This document shows positions 55,109-64,000 of a DNA stretch of 64,000 bases, piece after piece (the first letter of the stretch is position 1; every line of letters starts with the position of its first letter). Location: contig CM074862.1 in the NCBI GenBank assembly GCA_037501455.1, positions 82,824,001 through 82,888,000 on the forward strand, read 5' to 3'. This stretch comes from Lantana camara. Taxonomy: Eukaryota > Streptophyta > Magnoliopsida > Lamiales > Verbenaceae. Under the pieces are notes generated by a model. The model was not told the DNA's origin. It did not search any database and was given only the letters and a program-made list of their open reading frames with translations. The position numbers were made by a program, and so were the translations under genes.

Positions 55109-57051
55109 TGTTAGGAATAGTGCCCTAGAAAACCGATTGTATATCCGCTTTGTGCTTTTCCTTATTGTAATCACAGACAATCTTTGAATGAAATAACGAA
55201 TTGAGGCAACACTTCTTTATATGCTCTTGTTTGTTATGCGTTTACTTTAGCTGTGCATGTATGAGAACTCCCCTAATCTTGATGACTTTAGGACTCTACC
55301 ATTTAGGTGAAATGGTTCATGAAACGAGCCCTATATCACATAAGTCATGATTAGTAAAATACTCCAAGCCGATGAGTCCTACAGACAGTGGGAGTATCAA
55401 CCTGACTCCTCTAAGGCTTGCTTGTGTGATCACGCCCTTAAGAAGGACCACCTTGTTTCATGGAGGTGCAAAGTGTATAGTTGATACGTGTGTGATACAT
55501 AAGGGTGCTTACTTTAATAAGTAAGTTCACTGAGGTGCCCCGTGTGAGAAGATTCCTAAATGGGAAAGGAAGTTTCTATTTCAGAAAATGGAAACTTCCA
55601 GATTAGGAAATATCTCACGAGTCATTGATGTGATTAATTGATCCTAGACTTGAGGTTCCTTGTCACTTTATGAGTTAACTCTGTAGTTTTAGGTATAAGC
55701 TTTAAAGGGTGTCGCCTTAGACAACTGATTCAAGGCTTATGCTGGGGCTGCACAAGTGATTCATGAAAGTGAATGAGAATCAAGAAAGGACCTACACTTG
55801 CATTTGCAAGGTGATCTCTTATTGTGTCAGTCATTCATATGCCATATGGAGTCCTTGGCCAAGGCAGTAGATCAAGACATCAAGAAAAGGGTTTCTTGGA
55901 TTGAGATCAAATGGATATGAAATGCACTTAGCTTTAAGACCGGATTATTAGGGTTCTGATTATTCCCTTGCCCTAGATCTTAGTTGAGAGATAGTAAGTA
56001 GGAGGGTTGTATCTTACATAAATCAATGACTTAAAGGTTCTGTCGAATCCGAACATTCCAATTCAGCTAGGGGTTAAACACCTGTTGCTAGACTATGGTC
56101 GTTTAATCTGTGGACTGATTAATTAATTAGTGAATTAATTAATTAGGTTCACTGCTAATTGAATTGAGAACCTAGAGGGTCACACACAACAACTTGGTTA
56201 CATGAGTTGAGGCTTAAAAATGATTAAACGAGTTAATCGGGCCAAGAGGGTTCCACACGTGTCACGTGTGGCTCACGTGAATGACACGTGTCCTTGTGAC
56301 ACGTGTCCCACACGTGTGAATATATATATTGTATATATTAAATAATTAATGTGTTAATTATTTAATAGACTTTGGTTTAATTTTGAATTAAAAAGAAAGT
56401 CTAATTATGGAGAAAATAATCTAGTTAATTAATTATGAATTAATTAATTAGATAAAAATAAGTTATTTATTTTAAATAAATAAAGTATAAAATTATCCAA
56501 AAATAGTTTGGATATTTTTTTGGCTCTCTTAAAGTTGATTTGAATTAGAATTCAAAGTCAAAGTTGGAAAATACTTGATGATCAAGTAATAGGAGAGAGA
56601 GGGACCAAATCCTTGCCCAACAAGGATTGGGTTCGGCCGTCCCTCTCCCTTACCTATATATAGGGGAGCTCATGCTCCCCTTTAGAGCTAATTGGTAATT
56701 CTTTTGGTTCATGTGTTGAACACCATCCTTTCTCCAAGATAAAACGAAACCCTAGGTTAAGCCTAAACACTAACTAGAGAACTAGCATCCTTACTAGTTA
56801 GATTATGATCAAGTTGGTGGACTATCTCTAGAGAGCTTCAAGTTAGAAGTTTGAAGATTCGAGCTTTACCAAGGAGAGGGGATCAAGCCGCGAGAAGTGC
56901 ATTCTTGGGTGGCTTGAAACGCTTCAAGAAAGAATAAAAGAAAAGTAAGTTTTCAAACTCTACGAATTTGGATACACGATTGCGAGTCCAAGATCCTTTT
57001 GTTGGAAATTTTTTTTTAATTCCGCTGCTTTCTGATTCGTGTCTTCCAACA
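55109..57051 (+). repeat. Angela-C1 3' LTR (1943 bp)
   Basis: It runs from TGTTAGGAATAGTGCCC to GTCTTCCAACA, followed by the duplication GTTTC (57052-57056). It contains ACGTG cores at about 56256-56318, a TATATATA box and AGGGGAGC/GCTCCCCT near 56655-56682. It matches the surviving 5' LTR almost exactly; seen differences include tttttttttt for aaaattttt-type text near 57009 and cttcc for ttttcc at the end. Confidence 0.92.
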
Positions 57052-58810
57052 GTTTCTACTCCAAACACCTTCCTTAGCTACATCATTTGCAGCTATGTAT
57101 TCGGCCTCAGTGGTCAAATCTGCAGTGGTAGTTTGCTTGGAACTCTTCCAACTCACTGCTCCGCCGTTTAGGCAGAAAATGTATCCTGACATTGACTTAA
57201 AATCATCTAAGTCTGATGCAAAGCTTGCATCGCAGTATCCTTCGACAGTAAGATCTTTCTGACCTCCGTAAACTAAGAATAAATCTTTAGTACTTTTCAA
57301 GTACTTAAGAATATTCTTCACGGTAGCCCAGTGACATCTCCAGGGTCAGATTGGAAGCGACTTGTTACACTAAGTGCATAAGCCACATCCGGTCGAGTAC
57401 ATAACATTGCATACATTATGCTACCTATTGCTGATGCATAAGGTGTATGAGTCATTCTTTCCTTCTCAAGGTTAGTCTTAGGACACATCTTCTTTGAAAG
57501 ACATGTTCCTACACTCATAGGAATGTTCTTAACCTTTGCTGACTCCATATTGAATCTCTTCAATACTTTGTCAATGTACATCGACTGTGATAGTCCTATT
57601 AACCTTCTAGATCTATCTCGATAGATTTTAATTCCAAGGATATAGGACGCATCACCAAGATCTTTCATCTCGAATTGGTTCGATAACCATAACTTATTCA
57701 CTTTCATGCCATCCTTCGAATTCCCAATAAGAAGGATGTCATCTACATAAAGTACTAAGAATTGCACTGAGGTCTCCAATTCCTTTCTAAACACACATGA
57801 TTCATTCGAAATTTGAATGAAGCCAAACGCTTTGACTGATTCATCAAATCGAATATTCCAATTCCTAGAAGCCTGTTTTAATCCATAGATTGATCTTTGG
57901 AGTTTGCAAACCTTTTGCTCACTCCCACTGAATGTGAAACCTATGGGTTGCTCTATATAAACGTCTTTATCAATGTCACCATTGAGAAAGGCAGTTTTCA
58001 CATCCATTTGTCATATCTCGTAGTCATAATACGCAGCAATGGCAAGCATGATCCGAATAGACTTTTGCATTACAACTGGCGAAAAGGTTTCATCAAAGTC
58101 CACGCCGGGTCTTTGAGTGAATCCTTTTGCAACCAGTCTTGCTTTGTAGGCTGCAATCCTTCCATCAACTCCAAGCTTTCTCTTAAAGATCCATTTGCAA
58201 CCTATGGGTTTGACCCAATCAGGCAAATCTACCAAGTTCCAAACTTGGTTGGAGTTCATGGAGTCCATTTCGGATTTCATGGCTTCTATCCACTGTTCAG
58301 AGTCAAAATCTCAAAGTGCCTCCTCATAAGTTAAAGGATCATTATCCTTTTGAGAGATTTCATGGAAGAATCCATACCATCTCTCTGGCTGTCTAGGAGT
58401 GCGTTCAGAACGCCTTCGAGGAGGATTTACGTGTGTATCGAAATTCGTGATTAGTTGTTGTTGATCAGAAGGGGACGTTTCTTCAGTGGGTGGCGTGGGG
58501 TCACTTTCTACTTCCTCTAATTCTATGATCTTGCCTTTCTTTTCTTTAAGGAACGGTTCCTCAAGAAAAGTGGCATTTTTGGAAACAAACACCTTATGTT
58601 CAGATTGATCATAGAAGTAGTATCCTATGGATTCCTTAGGATAACCCACAAAGTAGTATAAGTTAGAACGAGATTCTAACTTATCTCCCACTGTCCTCTT
58701 CACATAAGCAGGACAACCCCAAATTCTTAAGTAAGAATAACTAGGGATTTTACCATGCCACATTTCATAGGGTGTTTTAGGGATTGACTTAGAGGGAACT
58801 AGATTCAAAA
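57052..58810 (-). pseudogene. Angela-C3 integrase end, reverse transcriptase and RNase H (broken, cut by C1)
   Basis: This continues from the stop at 58812-58814 (AAG to TAG relative to C1) with LNLVPSKSIPKTPYEMWHGK and RIWGCPAYVKR. Stops follow at 58311-58313 (TCA to TGA) and 58011-58013 (TGG to TGA, before QMDVKTAFLNGDIDKDV). The RT catalytic YVDD is at 57738-57749 and intact. A 1-bp deletion near 57337 shifts the frame at DPGD. RNase H then runs through EGYCDASFASDLDDFKSMSG and TTEAEYIAANDVAKEGVW and ends at SRN where C1 begins. By comparison with C1 only about 90 codons are missing. Confidence 0.88.
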
Positions 58811-58811
58811 T

Positions 58812-60680
58812 CTATGCTGCACTTTCTAGGGCATAACCCCAGAAAGAAGGTGGTAAGTCAGTGAAACTCATCATGGAACGAACCATATCAAGTAGAGTTC
58901 GATTCCTTCTCTCAGAAACTCCATTAAGCTGAGGAGTTCCCGGAGGAGTCCGCTGAGAGATAATCCTATTATCTTTGAGATGATTAAGGAATTCATCACT
59001 AAGATACTCGCCTCCTCGATCAGATCGAAGTGCTTTGATCTTGTGACCAGTTTGGTTCTCAACCTCTTTTTGAAATTCTAAGAATTTCTCAAAAGCTTCA
59101 GATTTATACTTCATTAAGTATATATAACCATATCGACTAAAGTCGTCGGTAAAGGTTATGAAATACTGATGATTGTTTCTAGTGCTTACACTAAGCGGTC
59201 CAAAAACATCAGTATGGATCAAATCCAAGACCTTAGTGGCACGTTCCACAGTTCCTTTAAAAGGAACTTTGGACATTTTTCCTTCGAGACAGGATTCGCA
59301 AGAAGTTAGCTCTTTGAGATCATTTTCAGAGAATGATCCTAAAGTGTTTATCTTGCTAATTCTGTTCTTGGAAATGTGTCCTAATCTAGCGTGCCATAAG
59401 GGAGCTGAAACTTTGTCATCTCTCTTAAGTTTAGTTTCTCGTTGTATATTCATAATATTGATATTCTGAGTTAGATAAAGTCCATTACTTAGAGTACCGA
59501 TGTGAACGGAAAAGTTGTTCCGTTTGATAAAGTATTTACCACTCTTAATATAAGTTTCATAACCTTCACAATCTAAAATTGGAACTGAAATTATATTACG
59601 AATAATGCTCGGTACATAAAGGACTTTATTTAAGACTAACTCAAAACTACCTAAATCTAATCTAATTGTGCCTAAAGCTCGAGCTTCAACGTTTGAGTCA
59701 TCGCCGATCTTCAAGACACATTCTCCTTCTTTGAGTTGTTGGACTTCACTTAGCATTTGTACATCATTACAGATATGAATTCCACAACCGGTATCAAGTA
59801 CCCAAGAACTAGAATTAATAGAAAGATTTATTTCAACGAGAAACATACCTTTCTTTAGAGTAGCCTTGTACTCTAGGCAGTTTCTCCTCCAATGTCCCGC
59901 TTTGCCACAATGGAAGCAAACATCCTCTTTCTGATCACGCTTCTTCTTTTGGGCCTTCCCCTTCGAAACGCCACCAGTGGGCCTAAGGGGTTTCTTCTTC
60001 TTCTTTTGGGCTTTCTTGCCCTTACCTTTAGAAGGCCCAGAAGAGGAAGATGGAGCTTTCACCATCAAAACCTTATTGTCCTTCTTGATCGTGCTTTCAG
60101 CAGTCACAAGCTGACTAATCAGCTCAGCTACAGTAGCACCAGCATGATTCATATTGAAGTTAAGGACAAATGGGTTGAATGATGGTGGGAGCGAGGCTAG
60201 CAACAAGTCCACTGAAAGCTCATCTTTCAGTGGCATGTGCATGGAAGCAAGTTTCTCAGTAAGGGCGAGAAACTTGAGTCCACACTCATGGACACTAGAA
60301 CCTTCCCTCATTCTCAAGTGGAACAATTCCTTTGAAGTGTTATACCTTGTAACACGTTCATGAGGGCGGTAAAGTTGCTCTAAGTGGTCGAAAATCTCCC
60401 AAGCAAATTCCATGGCCTCATGTTGCCTTTGCAAGTCGGGAGACATGTTAGCCAACATAAGGCAACGGGCTTGGAGATTATCATCCTTCCACTTCTGGAT
60501 CGCTTCCCGCTCGGCCCGAGTGGGAGCCTCCCCTTCGGGACTAGGCTCCCCTTCGAAGAGAACATAAGTTCTCTTCTCAGAATCTAAAATGATTTTTAGA
60601 TTCCTCAGCCAATCAGAATAGTTGGGACCAGTCAACTTGTTTGACTCGAGGATCGATACAAGAGGGTTTTTGGTTGCCAT
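58812..60680 (-). CDS. gag-pol: Angela-C3 gag-protease-integrase, 622-codon open frame
   Basis: This is the longest intact reading frame in the window. It starts at ATG 60680 (MATKNPLVSILESNKLTGPN) and has no internal stop through gag (zinc knuckle CFHCGKAGHWRRNC), protease (WVLDTGCGIHIC), the pre-integrase domain (PLWHARLGHISKNRISKI) and most of the integrase core. The core has IHTDVFGPL (Cys to Phe beside the first catalytic Asp), RSDRGGEYLSDEF, and NGVSERRNRTLL with the catalytic Glu. It ends at a nonsense codon after CALESAA rather than a natural terminus, so it is a truncated polyprotein. It serves as the undamaged comparison for C1, showing Gln where C1 has a stop and the original G-run at C1's first frameshift. 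Confidence 0.85.
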   Translation of the reverse strand: MATKNPLVSILESNKLTGPNYSDWLRNLKIILDSEKRTYVLFEGEPSPEGEAPTRAEREAIQKWKDDNLQARCLMLANMSPDLQRQHEAMEFAWEIFDHLEQLYRPHERVTRYNTSKELFHLRMREGSSVHECGLKFLALTEKLASMHMPLKDELSVDLLLASLPPSFNPFVLNFNMNHAGATVAELISQLVTAESTIKKDNKVLMVKAPSSSSGPSKGKGKKAQKKKKKPLRPTGGVSKGKAQKKKRDQKEDVCFHCGKAGHWRRNCLEYKATLKKGMFLVEINLSINSSSWVLDTGCGIHICNDVQMLSEVQQLKEGECVLKIGDDSNVEARALGTIRLDLGSFELVLNKVLYVPSIIRNIISVPILDCEGYETYIKSGKYFIKRNNFSVHIGTLSNGLYLTQNINIMNIQRETKLKRDDKVSAPLWHARLGHISKNRISKINTLGSFSENDLKELTSCESCLEGKMSKVPFKGTVERATKVLDLIHTDVFGPLSVSTRNNHQYFITFTDDFSRYGYIYLMKYKSEAFEKFLEFQKEVENQTGHKIKALRSDRGGEYLSDEFLNHLKDNRIISQRTPPGTPQLNGVSERRNRTLLDMVRSMMSFTDLPPSFWGYALESAA

Positions 60681-62808
60681 TTCAAAACACGTAGAGAATC
60701 ACAGAATCTACGACCTAAATGGTAAAACAGAGAACTAGTGAGCATGCTGAATTATAACGATATACAAAAGATAAGGTCTTTAATCTAATGTAGCTCCCAC
60801 TGTTTTTCAAAGATCTATAATTCCCAAAGATCTAAGAGGAACACGTTTCCCAATGGGTACTAAGATCCTAGGCATTTTACCTCGAACCCACGACTCGTGG
60901 ACATTCTAAGTAAAACCCTAGGTAGGTACAACCTACCAATTCTAACACCTTTAGAACTCTTAGTAATTATTTTTTGCATCACCTATCTTTCAATATGGAC
61001 CCACGACTCGTGCGACATCCATATTTACTTAGGCGTTAAGCTAGACCCATCAATCATAAGATCATGATCAAAACTTAGTTCGAACGACCCACGACTCGCG
61101 GACATCGCCCTTGCCAAAATTGATCACGAAATATTGATCATTTAAAATGATCAATTAGGTAACTAAGAACTAATAAGCTCCACTAGCTATCCCACGACTC
61201 GCGGACAATAACTAGCTTTACTTACTAAACTTAAAACCTATTGATGGAATGCTAGGAATTTAATTCAAAATTTGCATCTCGAATTAAACACCTATTTGTT
61301 CGAAATTAGCTTAATATTTAATGGGAATTTTCGAATCAACCAGAGAGTTGTCCGGTTCGACCTTACCAACACATATGTTATCCAATTTTATTAGTCTTGA
61401 TTAATGCAAGTACACTTAAATGCATTTCAAACAAGCACATAAACAGACAACATGTCCTAGCATGATACTAACATGTAATGATCATGGGTTCTACCTATAT
61501 TATGCGTGATACGTGGGAGCCACTCCACAATCACAAGTTCTAACATACATGCCACATAAACAGTTTAAATCACATAAGGGAAAGCGGTAACAAAATACGA
61601 GCCCTATCTCTATTACATTTTTACAATTGAGATTCCCCTCCCTAACATTTTGAGGGGTCTTCACTTGTGGCCTCCTTGTTACTTGAATGTGGTCCATCTT
61701 ACTCCATGGGTGCATTGTCTCCAAAATCAAAATAAAACCTCACCACCTATCTCTACTCTCAAATTACAATAAAAAGAAAAAGACATAAAGTAATAAGGCT
61801 CAATCTTCATATTGGCCTTAGACAATTACACGGGGCATACCCCGGCCTCAAAAACAGTAATATGGAAAGCCACATAATAAATCACATAACAGTACGCACA
61901 TAAGTGAGGCTCCAACCTCAATTGAAAAACGCAATTATAGGGCTCCAACCCCAATTTAAACCATCCATGTGCATAAATTAAAACCATACATAAGTCTAAA
62001 TCCATGATCACCTAACATGCTTTTGCGAGAATTTAAATTTAGCCAATAAATTAAAATTCCCGTTTCAAGTCCTAATGACTTAAAACACGACTTGATGCGA
62101 GTCTTATTTATAAAAGTCTTCAATAAATCCCAAATTAACAAAACAAATAAAATTCCAATTAATTTCTGAAAATTAATAATTTTATTAAAGATGTATTTTC
62201 CCAAAATATAAACCGTTTCTATTTCTCAAAAATCCCAATTTTAAGTTTTATTCAAAAATTAAAATAAATATTCATAAAATAAAATTTTAAAATTAAAATA
62301 AAAAATTGGGACTGGATTGCACGATAAACGAAAACGAATTAAGAAAAACGGGGCCCGTACGGGAAGAGAGCCCCTCGCGCGCTGCTGCGCGCGGCTCTTC
62401 CCGGACAAGTGCAGGCGACGATGGTCGGGCGCGCTAGAGGCCTCCCGCACGGTTGCGGGAGGGTGTTGGGCGGTTGCCCTTGCGCGCGCCTAGGAGAGGC
62501 GGGCGGCGACGCGCGACGCCTTCGCGCGGGGTTTCGCGTGTTCGTCGTAATCCGGGTTTCCGTTTCGTGTTTTCGTTCAAAAGCAAAACCAATCCAAGAA
62601 ATCCAAAAACAGTTTATACAGTTTCAAATCAAAAATAGTTTTCAAAAATTAAATTTTGCAAACACCAATTTTCAGAAACTTTCAGGAAAAAATACAGTTT
62701 CGTAATTCAGGCTTTCTAAAACAATTACAAATACTCAATCGCATCAAGCCTAAGAATTTCTACCAAATTCAGTATAATTGAGACGAATCAAAAACACGAT
62801 TAACGAGG
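60681..62808 (-). mobile_element. Angela-C3 leader
   Basis: It is 2.1 kb of non-coding leader between primer site and gag. Minus-strand near-palindromes of the ccgcgagtcgtgg type occur at about 60889-60901, 61002-61014, 61089-61101 and 61191-61203, with a 21-bp palindrome near 61137-61157. A GC-rich island lies at about 62350-62545. Small ORFs (for example 61956-62204, 62409-62705) have counterparts in C2 but no domain. Confidence 0.8.
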
Positions 62809-62822
62809 TGGCTCTGATACCA
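62809..62822 (-). other. Angela-C3 primer-binding site (initiator-Met tRNA)
   Basis: The minus-strand reading is tggtatcagagcca, two bases from the LTR end (CCAGCA). It is the same primer as in C1 and C2. Confidence 0.88.
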
Positions 62823-62824
62823 CT

Positions 62825-64000
62825 TGCTGGAAAACAAGAATCAGAAAGCAGCGGAAATTTAAAAATTTTCCAACAAAAGGATCTTGGACTCGTAATCGTG
62901 TATCCAAATTCGAAGGAATTAGAAACTTACTTTCTTAATTGTCTTTCTTGAAGCGTTTCAAGCCACCCAAGAACGCTCTTCCCGCGGCTTGATCCCCTCT
63001 CCTTGGTAAAGCTCGAATCTTCAAACTTCTAACTTGAAGCTCTCTAGAGATGGTCCACCAACTTGACTACAATCTAACTAGTAAGGATGCTAGTTCTCTA
63101 GTTAGTGTTTAGGCTTAACCTAGGGTTTTGTTTATCTTGGAGAAAGGATGGTGTTCAACACATGAACCAAAAGAATTCTCGATTAGCTCTAAGGGGAGCT
63201 CGAGCTCCCCTATATATAGGAAGGGGAGGACCGAAAATCCTAGTCCTTATGGGCTAAGGATTTTGGTCCCTTTCTCCTATTACTTGATCATCAAGTAATT
63301 TTGACTTTGACTTTGAATTCAAATTCAAATCAACTTTCAAGAGAGCTAAAATATCCAAACTATTTTTGGATAATTTTATACTTTATTTATTTAAAATAAA
63401 TAACTTATTTTATCTAATTAATTAATTCACAATTAATTAACTAGATTATTTTTCTCCAAAATTAGACTTTCTTTTTAATTCAAAATTAAACCAAAGTCTA
63501 TTAAATAATTAACAAATTAATTATTTAATATATATACAATATATATATATTCACGTGAGACACGTGTCATAATGACACGTGTCACTCACGTGATCCACAC
63601 GTGTGGAACCCTCTCGGCCCGATTAACTCGTTTAATCATTTTTAAGCCTCAACTCATGTAACCAAGTTGTTGTGTCATGTGTGTGACCCTCTAGGTTCTC
63701 AATTCAATTAGCAGTGAACCTAATTAATTAATTCACTAATTAATTAATCAGTCCACAGATTAAACGACCATAGTCTAGCAACAGGTGTTTAACCCCTAGC
63801 TGAATTGGAATGTTCGGATTCGACAGAACCTTTAAGTCATTGATTTATGTAAGATACAATCCTCCTACTTACTATCTCTCAACCAAGATCTAGGGCAAGG
63901 GAATAATCAGAACCCTAATAATCCGGTCTTAAAGCTAAGTGCATTTCATATCCATTTGATCTCAATCCAAGAAACCCTTTTCTTGATGTCTTGATCTACT
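62825..64000 (-). repeat. Angela-C3 5' LTR, incomplete at window end
   Basis: The 3' part of the minus-strand LTR is present. It contains the perfect 18-bp palindrome GGGGAGCTCGAGCTCCCC (63193-63210) beside TATATATA, and five ACGTG cores at about 63553-63603. It resembles C2 up to about 63610 and C1 beyond about 63700, so it looks mosaic. The LTR start lies outside the window. Confidence 0.85.

Larger units (their letters stand above)
37401..57051 (+). mobile_element. Angela-C1, Ty1/copia retrotransposon with truncated 5' LTR, split by the LARD
   Basis: It comprises a truncated 5' LTR (37401-38615), primer site, leader (38616-40133 and 50581-51175), gag-pol (51176-55092), polypurine tract and full 3' LTR (55109-57051). 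It lies in the RNase H region of Angela-C3: GTTTC occurs at 37396-37400 and 57052-57056. The remaining 5' LTR and the 3' LTR are nearly identical by eye. Gag-pol has one nonsense codon and two single-base insertions, so damage is slight. Lineage assignment to Angela/BARE rests on the protein wording, the LTR length near 1.9 kb and the long leader. Confidence 0.88.
57052..64000 (-). mobile_element. Angela-C3, Ty1/copia retrotransposon (minus strand), 3' part displaced by C1
   Basis: In minus-strand order: 5' LTR (beyond 64000 down to 62825), primer site, leader (62808-60681), gag-pol (60680 to 57052) breaking in RNase H where C1 is inserted. The rest of its RNase H and its 3' LTR are not in the expected place; a fitting fragment lies inverted at 37188-37376. 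Damage is three nonsense codons and one frameshift. Confidence 0.88.

Overview
This window is intergenic repeat sequence from a flowering plant, probably a eudicot. It consists almost wholly of LTR retrotransposons of three plant lineages: Ty3/gypsy Tekay-type chromoviruses (initiator-Met tRNA primer site, long LTRs, chromodomain-like tail), Ty3/gypsy Athila (Asp tRNA primer site, TGTGGGGGAG polypurine tracts, ATHILA ORF-1-type env-position ORF), and Ty1/copia Angela/BARE-like elements (initiator-Met tRNA site, about 2 kb leader, gag-PR-IN-RT-RH order). One PIF/Harbinger DNA-transposon relic is also present. I found no host gene, rRNA, tRNA gene or CRISPR. Every coding region is broken by stops or frameshifts. 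Lineage names rest on motif order and wording of the proteins, not on a database search.

Left stack (1-24039), three layers. The 3' part of an Athila element (Athila-0, 1-543 and 22105-24039) was entered by a Tekay element (544-22104; 2.8 kb LTRs; near-match duplication ggtgg/ggggg). The 3' LTR of that Tekay was then entered by Athila-1 (9999-20726; perfect 5-bp duplication CTTGT). Tekay carries a second copy of its reverse-transcriptase segment inside its integrase. Athila-1 carries an 87-bp copy of its own 3' flank behind its 5' LTR.

Middle (24040-33443). A diverged Angela LTR fragment is followed by a PIF/Harbinger relic (Myb/SANT-like ORF plus transposase C-terminus, minus strand) and an unclassified stretch. 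Next comes Athila-2 (from 26356), which has gag-protease and an ATHILA ORF-1-type ORF but no reverse transcriptase or integrase, and whose 3' end is lost.

Right stack (33444-64000). Angela-C2 (minus strand; leader and 5' LTR only) abuts a small fold-back of RNase H sequence. Angela-C1 (plus strand, 37401-57051) sits in the RNase H region of Angela-C3 (minus strand, 57052 to beyond the window) with target duplication GTTTC. C1 is itself split in its leader by a non-autonomous Tekay-like derivative (LARD, 40134-50580; two 4.0 kb LTRs, 2.4 kb internal region, duplication CAAAT).

The most interesting signals are small palindromes and hairpins whose arms change in matched pairs: arrays in two Athila LTRs and before the Athila-2 env-position ORF, a 13-unit hairpin array in the LARD, a hairpin just before the Tekay and LARD polypurine tracts, and a fourfold palindrome in the Angela leaders. 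They look like selected cis-elements of these transposons. All protein functions are inferred from motifs; identity and age were judged by eye.
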